A DNA stretch of 64,000 bases. Origin: Magnetovibrio sp. Its GTDB lineage: Bacteria; Pseudomonadota; Alphaproteobacteria; Rhodospirillales; Magnetovibrionaceae. A program made the translations under genes and the position numbers. Position 1 is the stretch's first letter; each line of letters opens with the position of its first letter. The DNA lies in contig JANQJR010000039.1 of the NCBI GenBank assembly GCA_028281525.1, positions 1 through 64,000 of the forward strand, read 5' to 3'. Of the stretch, positions 53,051-61,420 are shown piece after piece. The notes under the pieces were generated by a model, which was not told the DNA's origin, did no database searches, and worked only from the letters and a program-made list of their open reading frames with translations.

Positions 53051-54148
53051 CTAGCTTGCGCCGCCCAGGCAAGATTCGAACGCGTGCGCCATGTTGTGCA
53101 AAAGCTCGAAATACAGGTCGGGCCCATCTTGCAAGGAAGCCCCCAGAGGATCGAGCACGCCGCTTCGGGCGTCGCTCCCCTCGATGACCGTGGAGACCAG
53201 CTTGGGTTCGAACTGAGGTTCGGCGAACACACACGTCGCACCGAGCTTTTTGATGCGGTTTTGAATTTCGTTGATCCGTTCCGCGCCCGGCATGATTTCC
53301 GGCGAAACCGTGATCGCCCCCGATGCCTGGAGTCCGAAATGCTCTTCGAAATAGTGATAGGCGTCATGAAAGACGATAAAGCCCTTGCCCTTTACCGGCG
53401 CCAATTCCTTCGCGATTTCTGCCGTTAAAGCGTCAAGCTTGGTCATCACCTTCTTGGCGTTCGCTGCATATTGTTTTGCATGCGCCGGATCTGCGGCGGC
53501 AAGGATTTCTTCGATCTCGTGCACGAAGGCCTTGGCGTTTACGGGATCAAGCCAGACATGCGGGTCGATGCCATCATGGCTGTGGTCATGTTCATCAGCG
53601 TGATCCTTGTGGTCGTCGTGGTCACCGTGCCTTTTGTGATCGTCGTGATCCTTGTGATCGTCGTGATGATCATGCCCTTTATGATCGTCGTGATCCTCAT
53701 GATGATCGTGGTCGTCAGCCTTGGCGTGTTCGTCATGATCATGTTCATCATGATGCGCTTCGTGCTCAGAATGGTCGTGCGCTTCAAAATTCCCACCCTC
53801 GCGGAATTTCAATGTAATAAGGCCGTGTGCGTCCATAAGTTCAACCGTTTTGGCCTTTGACGCCAAAGCTTCAAGCGGCTTCTCCAAAAAGGTCTCCAGT
53901 TCGTGCCCGACCCAGAAAACCACATCTGCGGATTGGAGCATGCGCGCCTGCGACGGCTTCAGGGAATAGGTGTGCGGAGAACCAGCCCCTTCCACGATCA
54001 GGCCGGGAGTCCCGACACCCTCCATGACGGCGGCCACCAATGAATGCACGGGCTTGATGGAAGCGACCACATTGAGTTCGGCTTTGGCCGGGACATTGGA
54101 CAACGCCAAAAGCGTTGTCGCAACCAGGAGAGTTTTTACGAAGCGCAT
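53051..54148 (-). CDS. znuA: zinc ABC transporter periplasmic binding protein ZnuA
   Basis: 365 residues with a signal peptide ending in Ala-Lys-Ala. The A-I/ZnuA domain has IKPVHSLVAAVMEG and GSPHTYSLKPSQ with the first zinc His, DPHVWLDPVNA with the second, and FHDAYHYFEEHFG with the third. A long His/Asp/Glu/Lys loop (about residues 122-198, dozens of DHDDHKDHDDHK-type repeats) lies in the usual position and is larger than normal; it probably scavenges zinc. It leads the operon znuA-folE-hisI-DUF1826 and is divergent from znuC across a Zur-box-like palindrome. Confidence 0.96.
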   Translation of the reverse strand: MRFVKTLLVATTLLALSNVPAKAELNVVASIKPVHSLVAAVMEGVGTPGLIVEGAGSPHTYSLKPSQARMLQSADVVFWVGHELETFLEKPLEALASKAKTVELMDAHGLITLKFREGGNFEAHDHSEHEAHHDEHDHDEHAKADDHDHHEDHDDHKGHDHHDDHKDHDDHKRHGDHDDHKDHADEHDHSHDGIDPHVWLDPVNAKAFVHEIEEILAAADPAHAKQYAANAKKVMTKLDALTAEIAKELAPVKGKGFIVFHDAYHYFEEHFGLQASGAITVSPEIMPGAERINEIQNRIKKLGATCVFAEPQFEPKLVSTVIEGSDARSGVLDPLGASLQDGPDLYFELLHNMAHAFESCLGGAS

Positions 54149-54199
54149 GGGGGGGTTCCCTTTAGGTGTTTACGATATCAAGGGCGAGTGATTTTGATG

Positions 54200-54219
54200 T
54201 GTTATGTTATAACATACTT
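54200..54219. promoter_or_regulatory. Zur-box-like palindrome in the znuA-znuC divergent promoter
   Basis: tatgttataacata (54203-54216) is a perfect 14-base palindrome within a gtgttatgttataacatac context, close to the TGTTATNNTATAACA sites of proteobacterial Zur. It lies 52 bases before znuA and 80 before znuC, and the operon on the right ends in a zur gene. Zinc-bound Zur should repress both directions from here. Confidence 0.85.
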
Positions 54220-54293
54220 GTGTTGCTGTGTAACATTTGGGACAATTCGTTGCAACATCATAAATTTCAACCCCGATCCCTTTTGCAGTATCT

Positions 54294-55136
54294 ATGCTCA
54301 AACACTCCATGCCTCTCGTTTCACTCGACAATGCCGGAATCTATCGCGAAGGCCGTTGGTTGGTGCGGGGCGTGTCTTTGACTGTCCAACCGGGTGAAAT
54401 CGTGACCTTGATTGGACCGAACGGTTCGGGCAAATCAACCACGGCCAAGATGGCGTTGGGTCTTTTGAAATCCGATATGGGGACGTGCACCCTTCGTCCG
54501 GACCTTGTCGTTTCCTATGTGCCGCAAAAAGTCAGTATCGACTGGACGATGCCGCTGAGCGTTCGGCGCTTCATGCGCTTGACGGGTTCCGTTGGGAAAG
54601 CCGATGTCGCCCAGGCGATGGACCTGACCGGCGTCGATCACCTTGCTGATGTAGAAGTGCGAAACCTTTCGGGCGGTGAATTCCAACGTGTTCTGCTGGC
54701 TCGCGCCATTGCCCGCAAACCGGATTTTATGGTTTTGGACGAACCGGTCCAAGGCGTCGACTTCACGGGTGAAATCGCCCTTTACGACCTCATTCAGCGT
54801 ATTCGTGACGAACTGAATTGCGGTGTTTTGCTGATATCGCATGACCTCCATGTGGTGATGGCGGCGACGGATCGCGTGATTTGCTTAAACGGCCATGTTT
54901 GTTGTTCCGGTACGCCGACGGCCGTTGCCGAACACGCGGAGTACAAGGCGCTTTTCGGCGCACGTGCAGCTCCGACCCTGGCCGTTTACCAGCATCGCCA
55001 CGACCATACTCACCTGCCGGACGGACGTGTGCGCCATGCGGACGGCACCGTGACGGATCATTGCCACCCCGACGATGGACATCATCACGAAGAGATGGAA
55101 GACGATCAAGACCGTGGAGATCCACATGCTCGATGA
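54294..55136 (+). CDS. znuC: zinc ABC transporter ATPase ZnuC
   Basis: 280 residues. Walker A GPNGSGKST, Q-loop YVPQKVSIDW, signature LSGGEFQR, Walker B FMVLDEP and H-loop SHDLH are all present. QKxxID is typical of ZnuC. The last 40 residues form a His/Asp-rich tail (HRHDHTHLPDG, CHPDDGHHHEEME), longer than in most ZnuC proteins and possibly a zinc sensor or inhibitory site. Two ATGs are in frame (54294 and 54309). The end overlaps znuB by 11 bases. Confidence 0.95.
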   Translation: MLKHSMPLVSLDNAGIYREGRWLVRGVSLTVQPGEIVTLIGPNGSGKSTTAKMALGLLKSDMGTCTLRPDLVVSYVPQKVSIDWTMPLSVRRFMRLTGSVGKADVAQAMDLTGVDHLADVEVRNLSGGEFQRVLLARAIARKPDFMVLDEPVQGVDFTGEIALYDLIQRIRDELNCGVLLISHDLHVVMAATDRVICLNGHVCCSGTPTAVAEHAEYKALFGARAAPTLAVYQHRHDHTHLPDGRVRHADGTVTDHCHPDDGHHHEEMEDDQDRGDPHAR

Positions 55137-55965
55137 CTTTTTCATGCGCGCACTTCTTGCGGGTGTCGGTGTTGCCTTGATTACAGGGCCGCTGGGTTGT
55201 TTCATCGTCTGGCGCAGGCTCGCCTATTTTGGCGACACCCTCTCTCATGCGGCGCTTCTCGGCGTGGCTTTGGCTCTTCTGTTTGAGGTCAATATCACGC
55301 TTGCCGTTTTCGCCATCTCGGCGACCGTGTCTCTCGCATTGTTGCTTATGCTGCGGCGGCGCACCTTGCCGGGTGACACCTTGTTGGGCTTGCTCGCGCA
55401 TTCCACCTTGGCGGTCGGCTTGGTGGTTCTCGCATTCATGACCTGGGTGCGTGTCGATCTGATGGGTTTTCTTTTCGGGGACATTCTTGCCGTCACGAGG
55501 TTCGATGTCGCCGTCATCTGGATAGGCGGTGGCGCCGTTCTCGTGGCGTTGATTGCGATCTGGAAACCCTTGTTTGCCGGTACGGTCAACCAAGATCTGG
55601 CTGTCGCCGAAGGGCTGCCCTATGAGCGTGCCAACATTGCCTTTATGCTTCTGATGTCGGCGGTGATCGCCATTTCCATGAAAATTGTCGGTGTGCTGCT
55701 GATCACCGCGATGCTCTTGATTCCGGCAGCGACAGCCCGGCGGTTTGCGACCGGGCCGGAGCAAATGGCCGTTTTTGCTGCGGTCATCGGTGCGGCCTCC
55801 GTTGTTGCGGGATTGTTCGGCTCCCTGCAATGGGACACCCCTTCGGGGCCGAGCATTGTCGTCGCCGCGATGGGTTTATTTGCTCTCAGCATTGTTCCAT
55901 TCGCCGGGTTTATTCGACCCAATGCGCGGTCTGGGCAGCCTTTGGATAAAGGGGCAAGGAAATGA
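55126..55965 (+). CDS. znuB: zinc ABC transporter permease ZnuB
   Basis: 279 residues from ATG 55126 (ggaga 6 bases upstream), inside the end of znuC. Seven to eight hydrophobic segments and the ABC-3 family features: GPLGCFIVWRRLAYFGDTLSHAALLGVAL at the start and a DPxxA-like AVAEGLPYERAN loop. It forms the membrane channel of the znu system. Its stop overlaps the zur ATG (ATGA at 55962-55965). Confidence 0.94.
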   Translation: MLDDFFMRALLAGVGVALITGPLGCFIVWRRLAYFGDTLSHAALLGVALALLFEVNITLAVFAISATVSLALLLMLRRRTLPGDTLLGLLAHSTLAVGLVVLAFMTWVRVDLMGFLFGDILAVTRFDVAVIWIGGGAVLVALIAIWKPLFAGTVNQDLAVAEGLPYERANIAFMLLMSAVIAISMKIVGVLLITAMLLIPAATARRFATGPEQMAVFAAVIGAASVVAGLFGSLQWDTPSGPSIVVAAMGLFALSIVPFAGFIRPNARSGQPLDKGARK

Positions 55966-56378
55966 GTGCGCCTGACCATGATCATCCAAGTGTGGATCTG
56001 ACAAAGAACCAAGCACTGGTGATGGAAGCGCTTTTAGCGGCGGATGGACCCCTCAGCGCCTATTCGATCCTGAAGCTGTTGCGGGATCATGGTTTTTCTG
56101 CTCCCCCACAGGTTTATCGTGCGTTGGACAAACTGATGGCGTTTGGCATGGTTCATCGGTTGGAGAGTCTGAACGCGTTTATGGCCTGCCGTAACCCATC
56201 TTGTTCCGCACACGCGGCGGCGGCGTTTTCGATTTGTGATCAATGTGGCCGGGTATCGGAGTTTTCGGATGAGAAACTGACCGCACATCTTGAGACCATG
56301 GCCCATGAATCGAACTTTTCTCCGAGCAAAACCACGATTGAGCTTAGAGGAATCTGTGCGCGGTGCCGGAAGGCATAA
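55962..56378 (+). CDS. zur: zinc uptake regulator Zur
   Basis: 138 residues of the Fur superfamily. The winged helix contains LSAYSILKLLRDHGFSAPPQVYRALDKLMAFGMVHRL. Structural zinc cysteines are present as ICDQCGRV and the C-terminal ICARC, and another pair occurs in ACRNPSCSAH, the regulatory site region of Zur. It is translationally coupled to znuB and should shut off the divergent znu promoters when zinc is plentiful. Confidence 0.94.
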   Translation: MSAPDHDHPSVDLTKNQALVMEALLAADGPLSAYSILKLLRDHGFSAPPQVYRALDKLMAFGMVHRLESLNAFMACRNPSCSAHAAAAFSICDQCGRVSEFSDEKLTAHLETMAHESNFSPSKTTIELRGICARCRKA

Positions 56379-56816
56379 AGAATACAGCCTGTTCTCAAGC
56401 GCGCAAGGAACTCGTGGTGGTGGTGTCAGTGGCAAATGTTCGCTATTGGCTGGAAGCGGACGATACGGCGTCAACGTCAAAGCGTTCGGTTTGTGGTGTG
56501 CAGCGGACATGAGGCACTCAAAAATACCGTTTTTGATTTGAAATCCGACAATCGCGTAATGTTTTGATTTTCCAGGAAGGTGCGCGCAGGTTGTCGTTTG
56601 TGACAGCTTAGCGTGTCGTCGATTTTTGAAAGTTGTCTGATTTTTCAATCCCTCTGTAAAATTACTCAAGGCGTGAGAGGAACGGCAAGGTTGCCCGTTC
56701 GGAGGGCTTGTCAGATTGGATATGTGGCGATATGGTCCATGCCCATAACTTAAGTAAGGTCTTGTCCGAGAGAGCTCTGAAAGAGCCGCGATCAAGACGC
56801 AAGGGAACGCATACCG
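56379..56816. other. repeat-containing gap between zur and the metal-uptake operon
   Basis: About 440 bases. The left part (56440-56510) holds a stretch with ggaagcggac and gcagcggacat, reverse counterparts of the atgtccgctt element near 12008. Then copy D of the dispersed repeat at 56540-56660. The promoter of the next operon must lie between 56660 and 56800; no Fur- or Zur-like palindrome was seen there. Confidence 0.5.
56540..56660. repeat. dispersed degenerate repeat, copy D
   Basis: gaaatccgacaatcgcgtaa to gcaggttgtcg (56540-56596) matches 38699-38755 at about 48 of 57 positions, and the directly following tttgtgacagcttagcgtgt matches 38891-38910. Here the two parts are contiguous, unlike copy C. 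The final part resembles 38945-38990 and 19815-19835 (tttttgaaagt..tctgat). Confidence 0.7.
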
Positions 56817-57233
56817 ATGGCGCACACAACGCGCTTCAAGTGGACACTGCCTTTGTCCGTTCAGGCTTTCCGTCATTACACGGCGTGGCTGACGGCGTTT
56901 GCTTTGTTCGTACAGGTGTTTGTGCCGTTCGGGCATGCGTTGGCCTTTGATCCCGACAGCGGTCTCGAATTCCAGGTCATCTGTACGCCCACCGGCATTA
57001 AGCAGATTCCACTCAATGTCGACGGCACGCCCGCTGATCCGCAGGATGTCGAGCCGCCGTGCCCGTTTTGCTTCACGTATACGGCACCGGCCTTGTTGCA
57101 ACCCGATACGGTGGCAACGGTCTTTGTTTCTGCGTCCCAGCCTCCTTCATTCACGCATCCCGGCCATGCCCGATACGCCAGCATCTGGCGGGGCACGCCG
57201 TGTCCATCGCGCGCACCTCCCTTGAACGTTTGA
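56817..57233 (+). CDS. DUF2946-like secreted protein of the metal-uptake operon
   Basis: 138 residues. An N-terminal hydrophobic segment (about 22-42) serves as signal or anchor. The mature part has the layout of DUF2946 proteins: a CTPTG motif, then PCPFCF in the middle, and RAPPL at the C-terminus. Such proteins usually precede TonB-dependent receptors and are linked to copper or iron handling; function unproven. An aaggga site lies 10 bases upstream of ATG. Confidence 0.75.
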   Translation: MAHTTRFKWTLPLSVQAFRHYTAWLTAFALFVQVFVPFGHALAFDPDSGLEFQVICTPTGIKQIPLNVDGTPADPQDVEPPCPFCFTYTAPALLQPDTVATVFVSASQPPSFTHPGHARYASIWRGTPCPSRAPPLNV

Positions 57234-57258
57234 TGTCTTCTATGGCGTGAAGCGAACA

Positions 57259-57282
57259 ACCGGTCCGCAAAAAGAGACCGGT
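57259..57282 (+). other. hairpin between DUF2946 and receptor genes
   Basis: accggtc (57259-57265) and gaccggt (57276-57282) form a 7-bp stem around a 10-base A-rich loop, 26 bases after the DUF2946 stop. No T-run follows, so it may stabilise mRNA ends or attenuate rather than terminate. Confidence 0.45.
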
Positions 57283-57341
57283 GTGCCGTTTCGCGCGCAC
57301 GCAAAAGTCAAACGAACACACACAATCAAACATACAAGGGG

Positions 57342-57362
57342 GCGCCCTGCCTGAAGGGGCGC
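57342..57362 (+). promoter_or_regulatory. hairpin masking the ribosome site of the receptor gene
   Basis: gcgccc (57342-57347) pairs with gggcgc (57357-57362), whose left flank aagggg is the ribosome binding site of the receptor ATG at 57364. Closed, the stem would hide the site; this could set receptor levels relative to the rest of the operon. A stem of only 6 bp, although all G-C, leaves this uncertain. Confidence 0.45.
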
Positions 57363-57363
57363 A

Positions 57364-59484
57364 ATGAAACCAATGCATACCCAAATCCCGCCGAAAAAAA
57401 TCGGCGTGGCTTCCGGCGCGTTCTTGCTGACCGCGACCATGGCCTTGCCGCTGATGGCGCAAGAAGGCAGCGCCGTCAAACTGGACGAAGTATCCGTCAC
57501 CGCAACGCGTTCTGAACGCGGTACCAAGGAGGTTCCCGCTTCGATCACGGTCATCAGTTCCGAGCGCATCGAAAACGAGAAGATGTTCAACATCAAAGAC
57601 GGCATCCAGGGAACGCCGGGCGTTCAGATCAACTCGAAGAACGGCGGTTTCGATTCACGCCTGGTGATCCGCGGCGCGGGTCAAAAGGCCAATTACGGCG
57701 TTCGTGAAATCATGGTGCTGCGCGATGGCGTGCCGATGACCGACCCGGACAGCTTCACGCGTTTCGATTTCATCGACACCCAGGATATCGAACGCATCGA
57801 AGTCACCAAAGGACCGGGGTCCATTTACGGTGGCGGATCCGCCGGCGGCGTGATCCAGATTCTGTCGAAATCCGTATTCGACGAAGAAAGCCGGGTGCGT
57901 ATCGGTGGCGGCACATCGGGCACCAGCAACGCGCATGCACGGGTCAGCGCCATGGCGACCGACAACGATGCGTTCGCCGTGACGGTTTCGCGCCGCGCCA
58001 TCGAAAACAAATGGCGACGGCGCAACACGTTTGAGAGCACGCAAGGCAGCGTCAAACACGGCCACATGTTCGAAAATGGCGGCGTCTGGGAAACCGAAGC
58101 CAGCTTCTCGGAAGTGAACATGAATCTACCTGGCTCCATGAGTCAGGAACAATATGAAGAGTTCCGGCGCACCGGCAAGCAAAACGACAACAGTGACGCC
58201 TTCGATTTTTCCGCGCGCGATTCCAACAGCTACTTTTTCAATTCGAAGTACGAACTGCAGGACGGCGACATCACCTACAAACCGCGCATCTATGCGACCC
58301 ACTGGAGCCACTACCACCCCGTGACCGGTGCCATCAACGTCAGCGAAGACAACATCATCGCCGGCACCGACGTCGAAGCGCATATTGAGCATCAACTCTG
58401 GGGCCCGTCGACCCTGGTAGCCGGCATCAGCCTGCGCATGGACCAGACGGACGATGCCCGCAAATTCCAGTACCGCGATGTCACCACCGGTTTCGCCAGC
58501 CGCATCACGTCGGTGAATTCCGCCCAGCGCGGGGCGTTAATGGAAACCGAAGATATGTTGAATACATTGGTGGGGGCCTTCGCCCAGGAAACTGTGCGAC
58601 CCAATGACAAAACCCTGGTCGATGTCAGCTTCCGCTATGACCGCTCCGTCTTCGATATCACCACCAATGAAATCACCCAGTACGATTATTCCTCGGGCAC
58701 CTATGTCGCAGGTGATGGTCTGACGCAGGTCGACAAGACCTTCGATCTGATTTCGACCCGCATCGGCGCCAGTTACGCGTTGGATTCGTCGACCAACGTC
58801 TATGGCTCGTTGGCGATGTCCGACCAGGTTCCGTCGGCGAGCGAAATCGGCACCAACACGTCTTTGAGCAATTCGACCACCTCCACCGCCGAAATCGGGC
58901 TGAAAGGCCGCCGGGCGGACTTGAGCTATGACGCGGCGGTTTACTACTCGATGGTCGATGACGAAATCGTCTCGGTCTCGGAAAACAGTCAGACCACCTT
59001 CAGCAATGCGGGTGAAGTCCGAAAGATGGGTTTGGAATTCGCCGGAAATTACGCCTACAGCGATAAATTGTCTTTCGGCGCGACCTATGCCTACAGCGAT
59101 TTCGAATTCCAGAGCTTCTTCGAACCGGTCAACAACGTGAACCAGGATCGTGCCGGCAACAAGATGCCGTACGTTCCGCGTCATCAATATGCGCTTTCGG
59201 CGAACTATGACAGCGGGAAGGGGCTTAAAGCCGGGGTGCGCACCGAAACGTGGAGTGCGTACTTCATGGACAACGCCAACACCGAAAAATACAGCGGCTT
59301 CAAATTCATCACCAACGCCCATGTCGGCTATGACATGTCGGAGCATCAGGCGTTTTCGCTGAATATCGAAAATATTTTCGACAAGCACTATGCGGTCGAA
59401 GCGAAGAAAAGCACGCGTGGGGTACAGACCTATTCCGCTGGCCAGCCACGCACCTTCGTCGCCAGTTATCGCCATAAGTTCTAA
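57364..59484 (+). CDS. TonB-dependent outer-membrane receptor, metal or siderophore type
   Basis: 706 residues. Signal peptide to about residue 32, then the TonB box LDEVSVTATRS, plug domain (about 45-165, with KDGIQGTPGVQI, LVIRGAG, VLRDGVPMTD and IERIEVTKGPGSIYGGGSAGGVI), and a barrel ending in the aromatic YRHKF. It is shorter than most siderophore receptors and of the group around PF07715/PF00593 that includes copper (OprC/NosA) and iron transporters. Downstream genes supply its own TonB-ExbB-ExbD. The substrate cannot be told from sequence alone. Confidence 0.93.
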   Translation: MKPMHTQIPPKKIGVASGAFLLTATMALPLMAQEGSAVKLDEVSVTATRSERGTKEVPASITVISSERIENEKMFNIKDGIQGTPGVQINSKNGGFDSRLVIRGAGQKANYGVREIMVLRDGVPMTDPDSFTRFDFIDTQDIERIEVTKGPGSIYGGGSAGGVIQILSKSVFDEESRVRIGGGTSGTSNAHARVSAMATDNDAFAVTVSRRAIENKWRRRNTFESTQGSVKHGHMFENGGVWETEASFSEVNMNLPGSMSQEQYEEFRRTGKQNDNSDAFDFSARDSNSYFFNSKYELQDGDITYKPRIYATHWSHYHPVTGAINVSEDNIIAGTDVEAHIEHQLWGPSTLVAGISLRMDQTDDARKFQYRDVTTGFASRITSVNSAQRGALMETEDMLNTLVGAFAQETVRPNDKTLVDVSFRYDRSVFDITTNEITQYDYSSGTYVAGDGLTQVDKTFDLISTRIGASYALDSSTNVYGSLAMSDQVPSASEIGTNTSLSNSTTSTAEIGLKGRRADLSYDAAVYYSMVDDEIVSVSENSQTTFSNAGEVRKMGLEFAGNYAYSDKLSFGATYAYSDFEFQSFFEPVNNVNQDRAGNKMPYVPRHQYALSANYDSGKGLKAGVRTETWSAYFMDNANTEKYSGFKFITNAHVGYDMSEHQAFSLNIENIFDKHYAVEAKKSTRGVQTYSAGQPRTFVASYRHKF

Positions 59485-59494
59485 GGGGGAAACC

Positions 59495-60355
59495 ATGAAG
59501 TCATTCATTTTAGTATCTACACTCACCTTGATGTTCAGCGCATCCTTCGCTTCGGCCCAGCATGCCGGACATGCTGGTCACGGCGGTCATGGAGGAATGC
59601 CCAAGGCCACCAAAGCGCCGGATTGGACGGCCTATCCCGTGCTCATCGCAGGCGGCCGTTACAGCCGGTCTGAGGCCAAGTATCAGTCCTTCAACATGCA
59701 TGCCATGGAGGGGGTCACGTACGCCTCGTACGACGGCGATGGACATGTCGCGCCGGACGCGGCGGTCCGCAATTTGTCCATCGATGACAACGGTGCGCTG
59801 TCGTTCAAAATCGGCGAAGATGGCAGCTATTACCTGGTGCGCGCCGTGGGGCACGGACCGGGTGGCGAGGAAGCCATCGCCAGCACCTTCAAGTACTTCT
59901 CCAAACCCGGTCCAGCGCCGCGCGATCTTTTGAACGCACGGCGCCCGGGATTTGAGATCATCCCCGCGATTTTGCCGCGTGAGCATTCGCGCTACCGGGA
60001 AAATCAAACCTGGGCGTTTCGCGTGCGCATGAACGGCGCGCCCGTGGCCGACACTCAGGTGGTATTGGAAACCTCCAACGGCACGCGCGCAGAATTCGTC
60101 ACCGGCGCGGATGGGATCGTGGACGTCACGTTTCCGCGCGACTTCAAAGACATTCCGAAAGACCAGTGGAACCATGGCCGCCCGCTGGCGTCGCAATTTG
60201 TCCTGGCCGTGCGCCATGGCGGCTTACTGGCGACGTTCAACGGTGATTACAGCCTGGATGCCTATGGTGACAAGAATGTTTGGGCCGGGGTCGGCTTCGC
60301 CGTGTTGGGCATGGCCGTCGCCGCGCCCCTTGTGCGCCGCCGCAAGAAGGCCTGA
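59495..60355 (+). CDS. DUF4198-like periplasmic metal-binding protein with C-terminal anchor
   Basis: 286 residues from ATG 59495 (aaggggg upstream), inside a longer open frame that overlaps the receptor. Signal peptide ends near Ala-Ser-Ala; the mature protein begins with a His/Gly stretch (QHAGHAGHGGHGG) suited to metal binding. Two beta-rich domains follow, the second Ig-like (APVADTQVVLETSNG, DGIVDVTFP) as in DUF4198 proteins of nickel/cobalt systems. It ends with a hydrophobic helix and RRRKK, a C-terminal membrane anchor. It probably receives the metal behind the receptor. Confidence 0.78.
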   Translation: MKSFILVSTLTLMFSASFASAQHAGHAGHGGHGGMPKATKAPDWTAYPVLIAGGRYSRSEAKYQSFNMHAMEGVTYASYDGDGHVAPDAAVRNLSIDDNGALSFKIGEDGSYYLVRAVGHGPGGEEAIASTFKYFSKPGPAPRDLLNARRPGFEIIPAILPREHSRYRENQTWAFRVRMNGAPVADTQVVLETSNGTRAEFVTGADGIVDVTFPRDFKDIPKDQWNHGRPLASQFVLAVRHGGLLATFNGDYSLDAYGDKNVWAGVGFAVLGMAVAAPLVRRRKKA

Positions 60356-60369
60356 GGGGAGCTGATATC

Positions 60370-61416
60370 ATGACAAACGCACTTACACTTTCGCGCCTGC
60401 GCATGGCCGTTCAGGTCGTCATGCTGGTGTTCACCGTTTATGGCGGGGCCCTGATGGGCCATTACCTGGCCGACAAGGTAACCGGTTCGCTACCGGCGCT
60501 GTCATGCGCCTACGATCAACAAAACGCGGGCTATTGCGTTCTGATTCCGATGCAGCATCAGCTGCACCACCGAGTGGGCGAGAGCATCGTGCGCGCCCAA
60601 CAGTTCAGCGTCGACTACATCATTCCCTTCGGCTTCACCATGCTGACGTTCCTGGCGTTCTTCTTCGTGTTGAACAAAGCGTTTTGCGGCTGGATCTGTC
60701 CGTTGGGCACCGTACAGGAATTCGTCTACAAGCTCGGACGAAAATTGAAGCTGGGCATCCGCCGTTTCACTCAGGATTCCGTGGGCCGGGTGCGTCCGGT
60801 CAAGTGGGCGGTGTTGATCCTGATGGTCTTGGTCCTGCCGTTGGCGGCGGGGTTGGGCTACACCAGTTACGTCACCGGCGACGCCTATTGCCAAGTCTGC
60901 CCGTCGCGCGTGGTGACCACCTTGATGACCGCCGACCCAAAACAGATTGCCGTCAATACGGCGGACACCACGGCGTTTGCCTTCAGCGCGGCGCGCAGCG
61001 CCATTTTTGGCTTCGTTCTGATCCTGGCATTGGGCATGCGCCAACCCTTTTGCCGGGTGTGCCCGATGTTGGCGCTGCATGCGTTGTTTCGCCGCATCGT
61101 GCCGTTGCGCCTGGCGAAGAAACAATCCGGCGATCAATGCGGCAAGTGCAAGGCCTGTTATCAGGCCTGTCCCATGGACATCCATGAGGTCGCGTTCGAA
61201 TTTGGATCCAAGGCGTTTCATGCGGACTGCACCATGTGCGGGCGGTGTGTGGAGTTCTGTCCGGATGACGGCATGCTGGCGCTGAAGCTCGGCCCGGTGG
61301 CGTTGTTCCAGTCCTCTAGCGCGTACATGAAGCGCCGTGCGAAAATCGACAAACCGGATGGCGCACCGTGCAAGCCCAAATCGAAATCGGCGGCCAATCC
61401 GGCCCCGGCGGAATGA
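60370..61416 (+). CDS. membrane-bound polyferredoxin (NapH/NosR/RdxA-like 4Fe-4S protein)
   Basis: 348 residues from ATG 60370. Four to five membrane helices carry CGWICPLG and, after another helix, CQVCPSR and FCRVCPM, the usual CxxxCP motifs of this family. Two ferredoxin-type clusters follow: CGKCKACYQACPMD and CTMCGRCVEFCPDD. It should pass electrons across or from the membrane, perhaps to reduce Fe(III) or Cu(II) for transport, as FtrD-like proteins do. Position in the operon supports a reductive metal-uptake role (inference). Confidence 0.9.
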   Translation: MTNALTLSRLRMAVQVVMLVFTVYGGALMGHYLADKVTGSLPALSCAYDQQNAGYCVLIPMQHQLHHRVGESIVRAQQFSVDYIIPFGFTMLTFLAFFFVLNKAFCGWICPLGTVQEFVYKLGRKLKLGIRRFTQDSVGRVRPVKWAVLILMVLVLPLAAGLGYTSYVTGDAYCQVCPSRVVTTLMTADPKQIAVNTADTTAFAFSAARSAIFGFVLILALGMRQPFCRVCPMLALHALFRRIVPLRLAKKQSGDQCGKCKACYQACPMDIHEVAFEFGSKAFHADCTMCGRCVEFCPDDGMLALKLGPVALFQSSSAYMKRRAKIDKPDGAPCKPKSKSAANPAPAE

Positions 61417-61420
61417 TCCG

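Noticed and set aside
53601..53760. Short-period repeat (gatcgtcgtgatcctt type) as an iteron origin
   Set aside because: It encodes the His/Asp repeats of ZnuA in frame; no origin genes are nearby.
53471..53860. Long hydrophobic open frames (Val/Ile/Met-rich) opposite znuA
   Set aside because: They are the reverse of the His/Asp codon repeats (cat/gac to atg/gtc) in the znuA loop; composition alone keeps them open.
56034..57101. 355-codon open frame on the minus strand across zur and the following gap
   Set aside because: It is antisense to zur and to the DUF2946 gene and runs through the dispersed repeat; chance open frame.
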